The position numbers and the translations under genes are program-made. Below, piece by piece: positions 45,919 through 52,983 of a stretch of 52,983 nucleotides of DNA. Source of the stretch: Burkholderia diffusa. Its GTDB lineage: Bacteria > Pseudomonadota > Gammaproteobacteria > Burkholderiales > Burkholderiaceae. Location of the stretch: the NCBI RefSeq assembly GCF_902499115.1, contig NZ_CABVPN010000039.1:1-52983 (forward strand), given 5' to 3'. The notes under the pieces were generated by a model that ran no database searches, had not been told where the DNA came from, and saw only the letters and a program-made list of their open reading frames with translations. How positions within the stretch are numbered: position 1 is the first letter of the stretch; every line of letters begins with the position of its first letter.

Positions 45919-45933
45919 GAGGACCATCACACG

Positions 45934-46638
45934 ATGCAGAACATGAACGATCCCGATACCCATCCGTCCGGCGCTGCCGGTCCCGAAGCGATCGCCGAGC
46001 GGATCCGCACGGCGATCCTCGAGCATCGGCTCGCGCCCGGCGCGAAGCTGACGGAGGCACAGCTCTGCGACGTGTTCGGCGTGAAGCGCGGAACGATCCG
46101 GCAGGCGCTCTCGCAGCTCGCGGCCGACAAGCTGGTCGATCTCGAGCCGAACCGCGGGGCGTTCGTCGCGAGTCCGACGCTGCAGGACGTGCACGAGGTG
46201 TTCGAGATGCGCAGGATCATCGAGCTGGCCGTCGTCGAGCGGCTCGCGACGGGGCCGGGAGCGAAACGGCTCAAGGGCGTCGCCGCGCTGATCGACAAGG
46301 AACGCAAGGCGTTCGAGCGGCACGACTTCGCGGCGTGGATCCGCCTGTCGGGCGAATTCCACACGGCGCTCGCGGCGCTGACGGGCAATGCGACGCTCTG
46401 CGAGTGCCTCGACGGGCTCGTCGCACGCTCGACGTTGATGTCGGCGCTGTATGAATCGCACGGGCGCAGCCCGTGCTCGTGCGACGACCATGACGAGATA
46501 CTGACCGCACTGGAAGCGGGCGATTCGAAGCGGGCGGTGACGCTGATGGCGCACCACCTGCAGCATGTCGAACTGAAGATGCTGGACCGGCCCGCGCAAG
46601 GGCAGGTCGATTTGCGCGAAGTGTTCGGCGGCGCCTGA
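45934..46638 (+). CDS. GntR-family regulator, FCD type
   Basis: 234 aa. N-terminal winged helix (about 15-80: AEAQLCDVF-like TEAQLCDVFGVKRGTIRQAL, LEPNRGAFV) and an all-helical FCD ligand/metal-binding domain (about 90-225). It is the first gene before the ureide permease and catabolic genes, so it is the likely local regulator of allantoin use. A second in-frame ATG at 45943 would shorten it by three residues. Confidence 0.9.
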   Translation: MQNMNDPDTHPSGAAGPEAIAERIRTAILEHRLAPGAKLTEAQLCDVFGVKRGTIRQALSQLAADKLVDLEPNRGAFVASPTLQDVHEVFEMRRIIELAVVERLATGPGAKRLKGVAALIDKERKAFERHDFAAWIRLSGEFHTALAALTGNATLCECLDGLVARSTLMSALYESHGRSPCSCDDHDEILTALEAGDSKRAVTLMAHHLQHVELKMLDRPAQGQVDLREVFGGA

Positions 46639-46787
46639 GCGGCGACGCGAACCCGGCCGCGCGCCACACGACAAGAGCAATGCAGGCCGGCGGTTCGCGC
46701 CGCCGGCCGCCAGTCCGACTCCGGGCAACGATCCGGAGCGATATCGATGACGGTGGAGCGGCTGTTCGGCCGCGTCAAGGAGAAGTC

Positions 46788-48272
46788 ATGGCTCAGTTCA
46801 GTGTGGCGCACGACAGTGCGTATCCGGCGGAAGAAGGCGGCGAGGGCGGCGGCCCCACGTTGCCGGACGGTTACAGTCAACGTTTGTACAACGAAGATTT
46901 GGCACCCCTTAAGAATCAGACATGGGGCGCTTACAACATCTTCGCATTCTGGATGTCGGACGTGCATAGCGTCGGCGGCTACGTGTTCGCGGGCAGCCTC
47001 TTCGCGCTCGGGTTGACGAGCTGGCAGGTGCTGATCGCGTTGATCGTCGGCATCACGATCGTGAACCGGCTGTGCAACCTGATCGCGCGGCCGAGCCAGC
47101 AGATCGGCGTACCGTATCCGGTCGCGTGCCGCGCGACGTTCGGCGTGCTCGGCGCGAACGTGCCGGCCGTGATCCGCGGGCTGATCGCGATCGCGTGGTA
47201 TGGCATCCAGACCTATCTCGCGTCCAGCGCGCTCGTGATCGTCGTGCTGAAGTTCTTTCCGCAATGGCTGCCGTACGCGGACGTCCATCGCTACGGCTTC
47301 CTCGGGCTGTCGGCGGTCGGCTGGGCCGGCTTCATGCTGCTGTGGGTGCTGCAGGCGCTCGTGTTCTGGAACGGGATGGAGACGATCAAGAAGTTCATCG
47401 ACTTCGCGGGCCCGGCCGTCTACGTCGTGATGTTCATCCTGGCCGGCTACATGGTGTGGCGCGCGGGATGGCGCAACATCGGCATCAACCTCGGCGGCGT
47501 GAAGTATCACGGCGCGGAAGTGATTCCGGTGATGATCACGGCCGTGTCGCTCGTCGTGTCGTACTTCTCCGGGCCGATGCTCAATTTCGGCGATTTCTCG
47601 CGCTACTGCCGCTCGTTCGGCGACGTGAAGCGCGGCAACTTCTGGGGGCTGCCGGTCAACTTCCTCGCGTTCTCACTCGTCACGGTGATCACCACCGCCG
47701 CGACGCTTCCGGTGTTCGGTGAACTCATCACCGATCCCGTCGAGACGGTCGGCCGCATCGACCACCCGACCGCCGTGATCCTCGGCGCGCTGACCTTCAC
47801 GATCGCGACGATCGGCATCAACATCGTCGCGAACTTCGTGTCGCCCGCATTCGACTTCTCGAACGTCGCGCCGCGGCTGATCAGCTGGCGCGCGGGCGGA
47901 ATGCTCGCGGCCGTCGCGTCGATCTTCATCACGCCGTGGAACCTGTTCAACAATCCGGCCGTGATCCACTACACGCTCGACGTGCTCGGCGCGTTCATCG
48001 GCCCGCTGTACGGCGTGCTGATCGCCGACTTCTACCTCGTCAAGCGCGGCCGGCTCGTGCGCGACGACCTGTACACGATGTCGGAGCGCGGCACCTACTG
48101 GTACACGGGCGGCGTGAACCGCCGCGCGATCGCGGCGCTGCTGCCGGCCGCGGTGATCGCCGTCATCTGCGTGATGGTGCCGGGCTGGCAGGCCGCTGCG
48201 AACTTCTCGTGGTTCATCGGCGCGGGGCTCGGCTTCGTGTTCTACCGGCTGCTCGTGAGCACGAAGGCCTGA
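46788..48272 (+). CDS. NCS1-family purine/hydantoin/allantoin permease
   Basis: 494 aa. Nucleobase:cation symporter-1 family, about twelve helices, with the diagnostic N-terminal block NQTWGAYNIFAFWMSDVHSV and GYVFAGSLFALGLTSWQVL. The Mhp1/PucI branch fits. Substrate is inferred to be allantoin (or a related hydantoin/pyrimidine) from the neighbouring genes. ATG 46788 with AAGGAGAAG upstream is chosen; an in-frame ATG at 46680 would add 36 poorly conserved residues. It lies 149 bp after the regulator. Confidence 0.92.
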   Translation: MAQFSVAHDSAYPAEEGGEGGGPTLPDGYSQRLYNEDLAPLKNQTWGAYNIFAFWMSDVHSVGGYVFAGSLFALGLTSWQVLIALIVGITIVNRLCNLIARPSQQIGVPYPVACRATFGVLGANVPAVIRGLIAIAWYGIQTYLASSALVIVVLKFFPQWLPYADVHRYGFLGLSAVGWAGFMLLWVLQALVFWNGMETIKKFIDFAGPAVYVVMFILAGYMVWRAGWRNIGINLGGVKYHGAEVIPVMITAVSLVVSYFSGPMLNFGDFSRYCRSFGDVKRGNFWGLPVNFLAFSLVTVITTAATLPVFGELITDPVETVGRIDHPTAVILGALTFTIATIGINIVANFVSPAFDFSNVAPRLISWRAGGMLAAVASIFITPWNLFNNPAVIHYTLDVLGAFIGPLYGVLIADFYLVKRGRLVRDDLYTMSERGTYWYTGGVNRRAIAALLPAAVIAVICVMVPGWQAAANFSWFIGAGLGFVFYRLLVSTKA

Positions 48273-48282
48273 GGAGCGCACG

Positions 48283-49119
48283 ATGAAGATCAAGCTGATC
48301 AATCCGAACACGACGCAGCGGATGACCGATGCGATGGGCCGCTGCGCGCGTGAAATCGCGGCGGCAGGCACCGAGATCGTCGCGGTGAGCCCGCCCATGG
48401 GGCCGCCGTCGATCGAAGGCTATTACGACGAGGCGCTCGCGACGCCCGGGCTTCTGGCCGAGATCGCGCAGGGCGAGCGCGATGGCTGCGACGCGTACGT
48501 GATCGCGTGTTTCGGCGACCCGGGCCTGTATGCGGCGCGCGAACTCGCGCGCGGGCCGGTCATCGGGATCGCCGAGGCGGCAATGCATGCGGCGAGCGTG
48601 CTCGCGCCGGGCTTCTCGGTCGTCACGACCCTCGCGCGTACCTGCGGGATGGCGTGGCATCTCGCCGAGCGCTACGGGATGAAGCGGTTCTGCCGCAACG
48701 TGCGGGCGACCGACGTCGCGGTGCTCGAGCTCGACCGGCCCGGTTCGGCGGCGCGGCGGATCATCGTCGACGAATGCCGGCGTGCGCTCGACGAGGACGG
48801 CGCCGACGCGATCGTCCTCGGCTGCGCCGGGATGGCCGAATTCGCGCACGAGATCGAGCAGCAGATCGGCGCGCCGGTCGTGGAAGGCGTCACGGCGGCC
48901 GTCAAGTGGGCCGAGGCGCTCGTCGCGCTGCGCCTCGCGACCGCGAAGCGCGGCGACTATGCGCGGCCGCTGCCGAAGCGCTACGACGGCGAATTCGCGC
49001 GGTTCAGCCCGCCGGAGGACGCGCCCGCGCCCGCGCCGGCCGCCGCCACGGCGCGAAGCGGGGGCGACGCGTCGGAACCGGTCCCGAATTTGCCGCAACC
49101 GCACATACACGCCGTCTGA
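48283..49119 (+). CDS. Hydantoin/allantoin racemase (Asp/Glu racemase superfamily)
   Basis: 278 aa. It interconverts the (R) and (S) forms of allantoin or 5-substituted hydantoins. The two catalytic cysteines are visible: Cys76 (VIACFGDPG) and Cys181 (IVLGCAGMAEF), with N-terminal KLINPNTTQRMT. After residue 240 there is an Ala/Pro-rich tail of about 38 residues of unknown purpose. Shine-Dalgarno GAGGAG is 10 bp before the start. The allantoinase may be specific for one enantiomer, making a racemase useful here (known logic for such clusters). Confidence 0.88.
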   Translation: MKIKLINPNTTQRMTDAMGRCAREIAAAGTEIVAVSPPMGPPSIEGYYDEALATPGLLAEIAQGERDGCDAYVIACFGDPGLYAARELARGPVIGIAEAAMHAASVLAPGFSVVTTLARTCGMAWHLAERYGMKRFCRNVRATDVAVLELDRPGSAARRIIVDECRRALDEDGADAIVLGCAGMAEFAHEIEQQIGAPVVEGVTAAVKWAEALVALRLATAKRGDYARPLPKRYDGEFARFSPPEDAPAPAPAAATARSGGDASEPVPNLPQPHIHAV

Positions 49120-49269
49120 CATGCACTATCTGCGCCGCTGTATGGGCGCGTATGAACCTTTTCGCTACACTGGGCCGTCATCGCATCGGCCCGTGCGGCC
49201 GGCCTCCGGCACCCGCGCGGGTCGATGCGAACCCATTACTTCAGCAAGCTTTCGCCGCACTTCGAACCC

Positions 49270-50223
49270 ATGTCACTCGATCCCAACTATCCTCGCGACC
49301 TGATCGGCTACGGCCGCCATCCCGTGCAGGCGAACTGGCCCGGGCGTGCCCGCGTCGCCGTGCAATTCGTCCTGAACTACGAGGAGGGGGGCGAGAACTG
49401 CGTGCTGCACGGCGATCCGGGTTCCGAGCAGTTCCTGTCCGAAATCGTCGGCGCGGCCGCGTATCCGGACCGCCACATGAGCATGGAATCGATCTACGAA
49501 TACGGTTCGCGTGCCGGCGTGTGGCGCATCCTGCGCGAATTCGAGAAGCGCGGGCTGCCGCTGACGGTGTTCGGCGTGGGCATGGCGATCGAGCGTCATC
49601 CGGAACTCGCGCGCGCATTCGTCGAGCTGGGTCATGAAATCGCGTGCCACGGCTGGCGCTGGATCCACTACCAGAGCATGACGCCGGAACTCGAAGCCGA
49701 GCACATGCGCCTCGGGATGGAAGCGATCGAGCGCGTGACGGGCGAACGTCCGCTCGGCTGGTACACCGGCCGTGACAGCCCGAACACGCATCGTCTCGTC
49801 GCGGAATACGGCGGCTTCCTGTACGACTCCGACAACTACGGCGACGACCTGCCGTTCTGGATGGACGTCGACGTGTCGGGCGGCAGGAAGTTGCCGCAAC
49901 TGATCGTGCCGTACACGCTCGACACGAACGACATGCGCTTCGCGACGCCGCAGGGCTTCAACACCGGCGACCACTTCTTCGACTACCTGCGCGACGCATT
50001 CGACGTGCTGTACGCGGAGGGCGACGAAGCGCCGAAGATGCTGTCGATCGGCATGCACTGCCGTCTGCTCGGCCGGCCGGGGCGTTTCCGCGGGCTGCAG
50101 CGTTTCCTGGATCACATCGAGAAGCACGATCGCGTATGGGTGACGCGCCGTGTCGATATCGCGCGTCATTGGCGTGAACATCATCCGTATCAGCCCAATC
50201 ATCGAAACGAAGGGAAAGCATGA
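49270..50223 (+). CDS. puuE: PuuE-type cofactor-independent allantoinase
   Basis: 317 aa. Polysaccharide-deacetylase-fold allantoinase (hydrolyses (S)-allantoin to allantoate), the type not related to the metal-dependent amidohydrolase AllB. N-terminal DPNYPRDLIGYGRHPVQANWPG, then VLNYEEGGENCVLHGD and YGSRAGVWRILREFEKRGLPLTVFGVG, ELGHEIACHGWRWIHYQ. ATG 49270 is chosen by homology; an in-frame ATG at 49225 adds 15 residues. It overlaps uraD by 4 nt. Confidence 0.94.
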   Translation: MSLDPNYPRDLIGYGRHPVQANWPGRARVAVQFVLNYEEGGENCVLHGDPGSEQFLSEIVGAAAYPDRHMSMESIYEYGSRAGVWRILREFEKRGLPLTVFGVGMAIERHPELARAFVELGHEIACHGWRWIHYQSMTPELEAEHMRLGMEAIERVTGERPLGWYTGRDSPNTHRLVAEYGGFLYDSDNYGDDLPFWMDVDVSGGRKLPQLIVPYTLDTNDMRFATPQGFNTGDHFFDYLRDAFDVLYAEGDEAPKMLSIGMHCRLLGRPGRFRGLQRFLDHIEKHDRVWVTRRVDIARHWREHHPYQPNHRNEGKA

Positions 50224-50741
50224 AGGCGATGCGTTACACGTTGGAGCAACTGAACACGATGGCGCCGAGCGCATTCGTCGCGGCGCTGTCGGGGATCTTC
50301 GAACATTCGCCGTGGGTGGCCGAGGTCGCCGCGGGCGAGCGGCCGTTCGCGAGCATCGATGCGCTGCACGAAACGATGTCGAACGCGGTGGAGACGGGCG
50401 GCGAAGTGCGCCAGCTCGCGCTGATCAATGCTCACCCGGAGCTCGCCGGCAAGGCCGCCGTGCGCGGCGAGCTGACGGCCGAGTCGACGCGCGAGCAGAG
50501 CGGCGCGGGCCTCGACCAGTGCACGCAGGAAGAGTTCGACAAGCTGCTGACGCTGAACCGCACGTATCGCGAGAAGTTTGGCTTTCCGTTCATCCTCGCG
50601 GTGCGCGGCTACGACCGGCACGGCATCATCGCGAACTTCGAGTCGCGCGTGAATCATTCGCGCACCGAGGAACTGCGCGCGAGCCTCGACCAGATCTACC
50701 GGATCGCGCGCTTTCGCCTCGACGACCTGATCGACGCCTGA
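50220..50741 (+). CDS. uraD: 2-oxo-4-hydroxy-4-carboxy-5-ureidoimidazoline (OHCU) decarboxylase
   Basis: 173 aa all-helical decarboxylase that completes urate to (S)-allantoin. The key His72 is in INAHPELAGKA, with the neighbouring STREQSGAGLDQCT and FGFPFILAVRGY signatures. It is coupled to puuE (ATGA overlap). Its presence shows the pathway takes urate-derived OHCU, although the urate-oxidising enzyme and 5-hydroxyisourate hydrolase are not in this window. Confidence 0.95.
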   Translation: MKAMRYTLEQLNTMAPSAFVAALSGIFEHSPWVAEVAAGERPFASIDALHETMSNAVETGGEVRQLALINAHPELAGKAAVRGELTAESTREQSGAGLDQCTQEEFDKLLTLNRTYREKFGFPFILAVRGYDRHGIIANFESRVNHSRTEELRASLDQIYRIARFRLDDLIDA

Positions 50742-50802
50742 CACCTCACGACGGCCTGCTGCGTCGCGGCGGCCGATCGCATCACTGAAACAAGGAAACA
50801 TC

Positions 50803-51816
50803 ATGGCTGTTCCGCTTCTCGATCCCGACGCCCCCGACTTCACGCGGCGCTACGTGAACCTCGCCGACCCGCGCCTCGGTGCGCAGGCGCTCGAGGCCAG
50901 CGACGACTTCTTCGCGCCCAAGGACCGGATGCTGAACCCCGAGCCGGCGGTGTTCATCCCCGGCAAGTACGACGACCACGGCAAGTGGATGGACGGCTGG
51001 GAGACGCGCCGCAAGCGCACGACGGGCTATGACTGGTGCATCGTCAAGCTCGCGCGGCCGGGCGTGATCAAGGGCTTCGACATCGACACGAGCCACTTCA
51101 CCGGCAACTTCCCGCCGGCCGCGTCGATCGAGGCGGCATACGTGGCCGATGGCGCCCCGACGCATGCGACCGAATGGGTAGAGATCGTGCCGTCGACGAC
51201 GCTGCAGGGCAACAGCCATCACTATGTCGAAGCGAGCGACGCGCGTGCGTTCACGCACCTGCGCGTGAACATCTATCCGGACGGCGGCATCGCGCGCCTG
51301 CGCGTGTATGGCCAGCCGCAGCTCGACTGGGCCGGCGCGAGCGCGACCGAGCAGTTCGACCTCGCGGCGATGGAAAACGGCGGCTACGTGGTAGCCGCGA
51401 ACAACCAGCATTTCGGCGTCGCGTCGAACCTGCTGCTGCCGGGCCGCGGCGTGAACATGGGCGATGGCTGGGAGACCCGCCGCCGCCGCGAACCGGGCAA
51501 CGACTGGGCGATCATCGCGCTCGCGCAGCCGGGCGTGATCCGCAAGATCGAAGTCGATACCGCGTTCTTCAAGGGCAATTACCCGGACCGCTGCTCGATC
51601 CAGGCCGCGTACGTGTCGGGCGGCACCGACAGCTCGCTGATCACGCAGTCGATGTTCTGGCCGGTGCTGCTCGGCGAACAGAAGCTGCAGATGGACAAGC
51701 AGCATTACTTCGAGCACGAGATCGCATCGCTGGGCCCCGTGACCCACGTGCGCCTGAACATCATTCCGGACGGCGGTGTGTCGCGCCTGCGTCTGTGGGG
51801 GACGCTCGACAAATGA
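50803..51816 (+). CDS. alc: Allantoicase
   Basis: 337 aa. It hydrolyses allantoate to ureidoglycolate and urea. Two homologous jelly-roll halves are clear: MDGWETRRKRTTGYDWCIVK (first) and GDGWETRRRREPGNDWAII (second), each followed by a phrase of the type (K/R)xF(K/T)GN(F/Y)P. N-terminal FTRRYVNLADPRLGAQALEASDDFFAP is typical. Its stop overlaps the next gene by ATGA. Confidence 0.95.
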   Translation: MAVPLLDPDAPDFTRRYVNLADPRLGAQALEASDDFFAPKDRMLNPEPAVFIPGKYDDHGKWMDGWETRRKRTTGYDWCIVKLARPGVIKGFDIDTSHFTGNFPPAASIEAAYVADGAPTHATEWVEIVPSTTLQGNSHHYVEASDARAFTHLRVNIYPDGGIARLRVYGQPQLDWAGASATEQFDLAAMENGGYVVAANNQHFGVASNLLLPGRGVNMGDGWETRRRREPGNDWAIIALAQPGVIRKIEVDTAFFKGNYPDRCSIQAAYVSGGTDSSLITQSMFWPVLLGEQKLQMDKQHYFEHEIASLGPVTHVRLNIIPDGGVSRLRLWGTLDK

Positions 51817-52325
51817 AGACACTCGTAATCGAACCGCTGACCAAGGACGCGTTCGCGCCGTTCGGCGATGTGATCGAAACGGAAGGCGCGAAGCAGATTC
51901 CGATCAACCTCGGCACGACGATCCGCTTTCACGATCTCGCGAAGGTCGACGTGACCGACGAAGACGGACGCACGCTCGTCAACCTGTTCCGCGGCCAGCC
52001 CCGCACGCTGCCGTTCGAGGTGAAGATGCTCGAGCGCCATCCGCTCGGCAGCCAGGCGTTCGTGCCGCTGAACGACCAGCCGTATCTCGTCGTCGTCGCG
52101 CCGGCGGGCGATCTCGATCCGTCGAAGATCCGCGCGTTCGTGACGAGCGGGTGGCAGGGGGTGAACTATGCGAAGGGCGTGTGGCATCACCCGCTGATCG
52201 CGCTCGGCGGCGTCAGCGACTTCATCGTCGTCGATCGCGGCGGCGACGGATTGAACCTGAACGAGCAGGACCTGCCGGAATCGCTGTGGCTCACCGAGGA
52301 CGCACTGGATGCGCTGACGGCCTGA
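51813..52325 (+). CDS. allA: Ureidoglycolate lyase
   Basis: 170 aa. It splits ureidoglycolate to glyoxylate and urea, the last ureide step here. Cupin-like fold with LTKDAFAPFGDVIET, VKMLERHPLGSQAFVPL and GVWHHPLIALG. A longer frame opening at 51036 is only the shadow of alc. The 4-nt overlap with alc shows coupling. A terminator follows 34 bp after the stop. Confidence 0.95.
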   Translation: MKTLVIEPLTKDAFAPFGDVIETEGAKQIPINLGTTIRFHDLAKVDVTDEDGRTLVNLFRGQPRTLPFEVKMLERHPLGSQAFVPLNDQPYLVVVAPAGDLDPSKIRAFVTSGWQGVNYAKGVWHHPLIALGGVSDFIVVDRGGDGLNLNEQDLPESLWLTEDALDALTA

Positions 52326-52358
52326 GCAGCGTTTCGCCAGTACCGTTTCATCGAAGAG

Positions 52359-52385
52359 ACCCGCGCGACCTGCGCGGGTTTTTTT
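52359..52385 (+). terminator. Intrinsic terminator after the allantoin cluster
   Basis: ACCCGCGC (52359-52366) pairs with GCGCGGGT (52372-52379) over GACCT, followed by a T run to 52385. Confidence 0.9.
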
Positions 52386-52500
52386 ATGGTCTCGGCGCAC
52401 GCATCACGGCATGACGCCGCCGCTACGTCGAAGACGTCGATCGCGTGCTATCGTGCCCGCATCGCCACCGCACGACGCCCGGTTCCCGGGCCGTACCACG

Positions 52501-52911
52501 ATGAGCCAACCTGAAAACGACCTCGCGATCCTGTTGCGCACGATGCGGCCGGAACTGCATCGCGGTGCGTTCGCCTTCGTCGCACTGCCGGACGATGCCG
52601 ACATATCGTTATCCGAAGCGATTGCGACGTTCCGAGAAACGGAAGGCATGACGGTCGTCGTCGACGAGGCAACGGCCGCACGTCGCGGCTGGCCCGTGCT
52701 GTTCCGCGCCGCGTGGATCACGCTGACGGTGCATTCGGACCTCGCGGCGGTCGGCCTGACGGCCGCGTTCGCGAGCGCCCTCGGCGCGGCAGGCATCAGC
52801 TGCAACGTGATGGCTGCTGCGTATCACGATCACATCTTCGTTCCGTTCGACGACGGCCCGCGCGCGCTTGATGCGCTCGTCGCGCTGCAGCGCGACGCGA
52901 TGCGGAGCTAG
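52501..52911 (+). CDS. ACT-domain protein
   Basis: 136 aa, a double ACT-type small-ligand-binding protein (first part about 10-60, FAFVALPDDADI; second about 68-130, WITLTVHSDLAAVGLTAAFA...ISCNVMAAAYHDHIFVPFDDG). No catalytic domain is attached; the ligand is unknown. Its TAG stop forms the CTAG abutting the element that begins at 52912, so the natural C-terminus appears to be intact (DAMRS). Confidence 0.88.
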   Translation: MSQPENDLAILLRTMRPELHRGAFAFVALPDDADISLSEAIATFRETEGMTVVVDEATAARRGWPVLFRAAWITLTVHSDLAAVGLTAAFASALGAAGISCNVMAAAYHDHIFVPFDDGPRALDALVALQRDAMRS

Positions 52912-52983
52912 TGTCCCGTTCCGTTGTTAACTGGTCTATGTTCGCGTAGCATGTTGACGTCAACGGAACGGGAGACGTCAGCA
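52912..52983 (+). mobile_element. Left end of an IS481-like insertion element (partial)
   Basis: The sequence changes style at TGTCCCGTTCCGTTG directly after a CTAG (52908-52911). IS481-family elements begin with TGT and insert at NCTAGN sites. A 13-bp perfect inverted repeat (52914-52926 with 52961-52973) and a palindrome GTTGACGTCAAC (52953-52964) lie in the first 62 bp. The window ends at GGGAGACGTCAGCA, which could be a Shine-Dalgarno sequence before a transposase start codon just outside. No transposase residue is visible, so this is provisional. Confidence 0.45.

Larger units (their letters stand above)
45627..45933. other. ldcA/GntR intergenic region (307 bp)
   Basis: Markedly more A+T-rich than its neighbours in parts. 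It holds the ldcA terminator, the two operator-like palindromes and the promoter listed above. I see no open gene in it. Confidence 0.5.

Overview
The window is high-GC (about two-thirds G+C) proteobacterial DNA with very dense coding and strong third-position GC bias. Gene content and order (glnD-map / rpsB-tsf-pyrH-frr-uppS-cdsA-dxr-rseP-bamA-skp-lpxD-fabZ-lpxA-lpxB-rnhB, then ppsR / ppsA, nfeD-SPFH, smpB / ratA-rnfH, guaB-orf-guaA) match the main chromosome of a beta-proteobacterium of the Burkholderia type, most likely a Burkholderia cepacia complex strain. No database search was possible, so this is recognition of gene order and protein families.

Layout. 1-5450 (minus strand): an RluF-like pseudouridine synthase carrying five perfect-length 46-residue tandem repeats, the PII uridylyltransferase GlnD, and methionine aminopeptidase. 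5450-21480 (plus): a long essential-gene block for translation (S2, EF-Ts, RRF), UMP kinase, undecaprenyl and isoprenoid synthesis, phospholipid synthesis, outer-membrane protein assembly (RseP, BamA, Skp) and lipid A synthesis, ending with RNase HII and a SpoU-type rRNA methyltransferase. 21570-25162: divergent PEP synthase and its bifunctional kinase/pyrophosphorylase. 25369-28307: NfeD/SPFH pair, SmpB, RatA-type START protein, RnfH. 28372-33207: accessory genes (DMT exporter, beta-propeller protein, a two-winged-helix regulator, DUF899, DUF2182). 33484-37277: guaB, a small membrane protein, and guaA.

37470-43319 is the least understood and most interesting part. It is a compact minus-strand operon: a GntR/UTRA regulator, an AprA/fumarate-reductase-like flavoprotein, an 8-cysteine ferredoxin, a HEAT-repeat protein and a DUF971 protein with a predicted zinc site. 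An MFS transporter lies divergent to it. Between the ferredoxin and HEAT genes lies a 61-codon remnant of an ABC-transporter ATPase, which starts at the signature motif and runs through a degraded Walker B/D-loop. The operon therefore probably once held a NitT/TauT-type importer that has been deleted here. A 14-bp perfect palindrome sits just upstream of the regulator.

43603-52911: DUF1992, tRNA adenosine deaminase TadA and LD-carboxypeptidase, then an allantoin/ureide catabolic cluster: GntR/FCD regulator, NCS1 permease, hydantoin/allantoin racemase, PuuE-type allantoinase, OHCU decarboxylase, allantoicase, ureidoglycolate lyase. Two TTGTNNACAA palindromes lie in front of the regulator. The window ends, right after an ACT-domain gene, in what looks like the left end of an IS481-type element inserted at a CTAG site. 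I see no tRNA, rRNA or CRISPR array.
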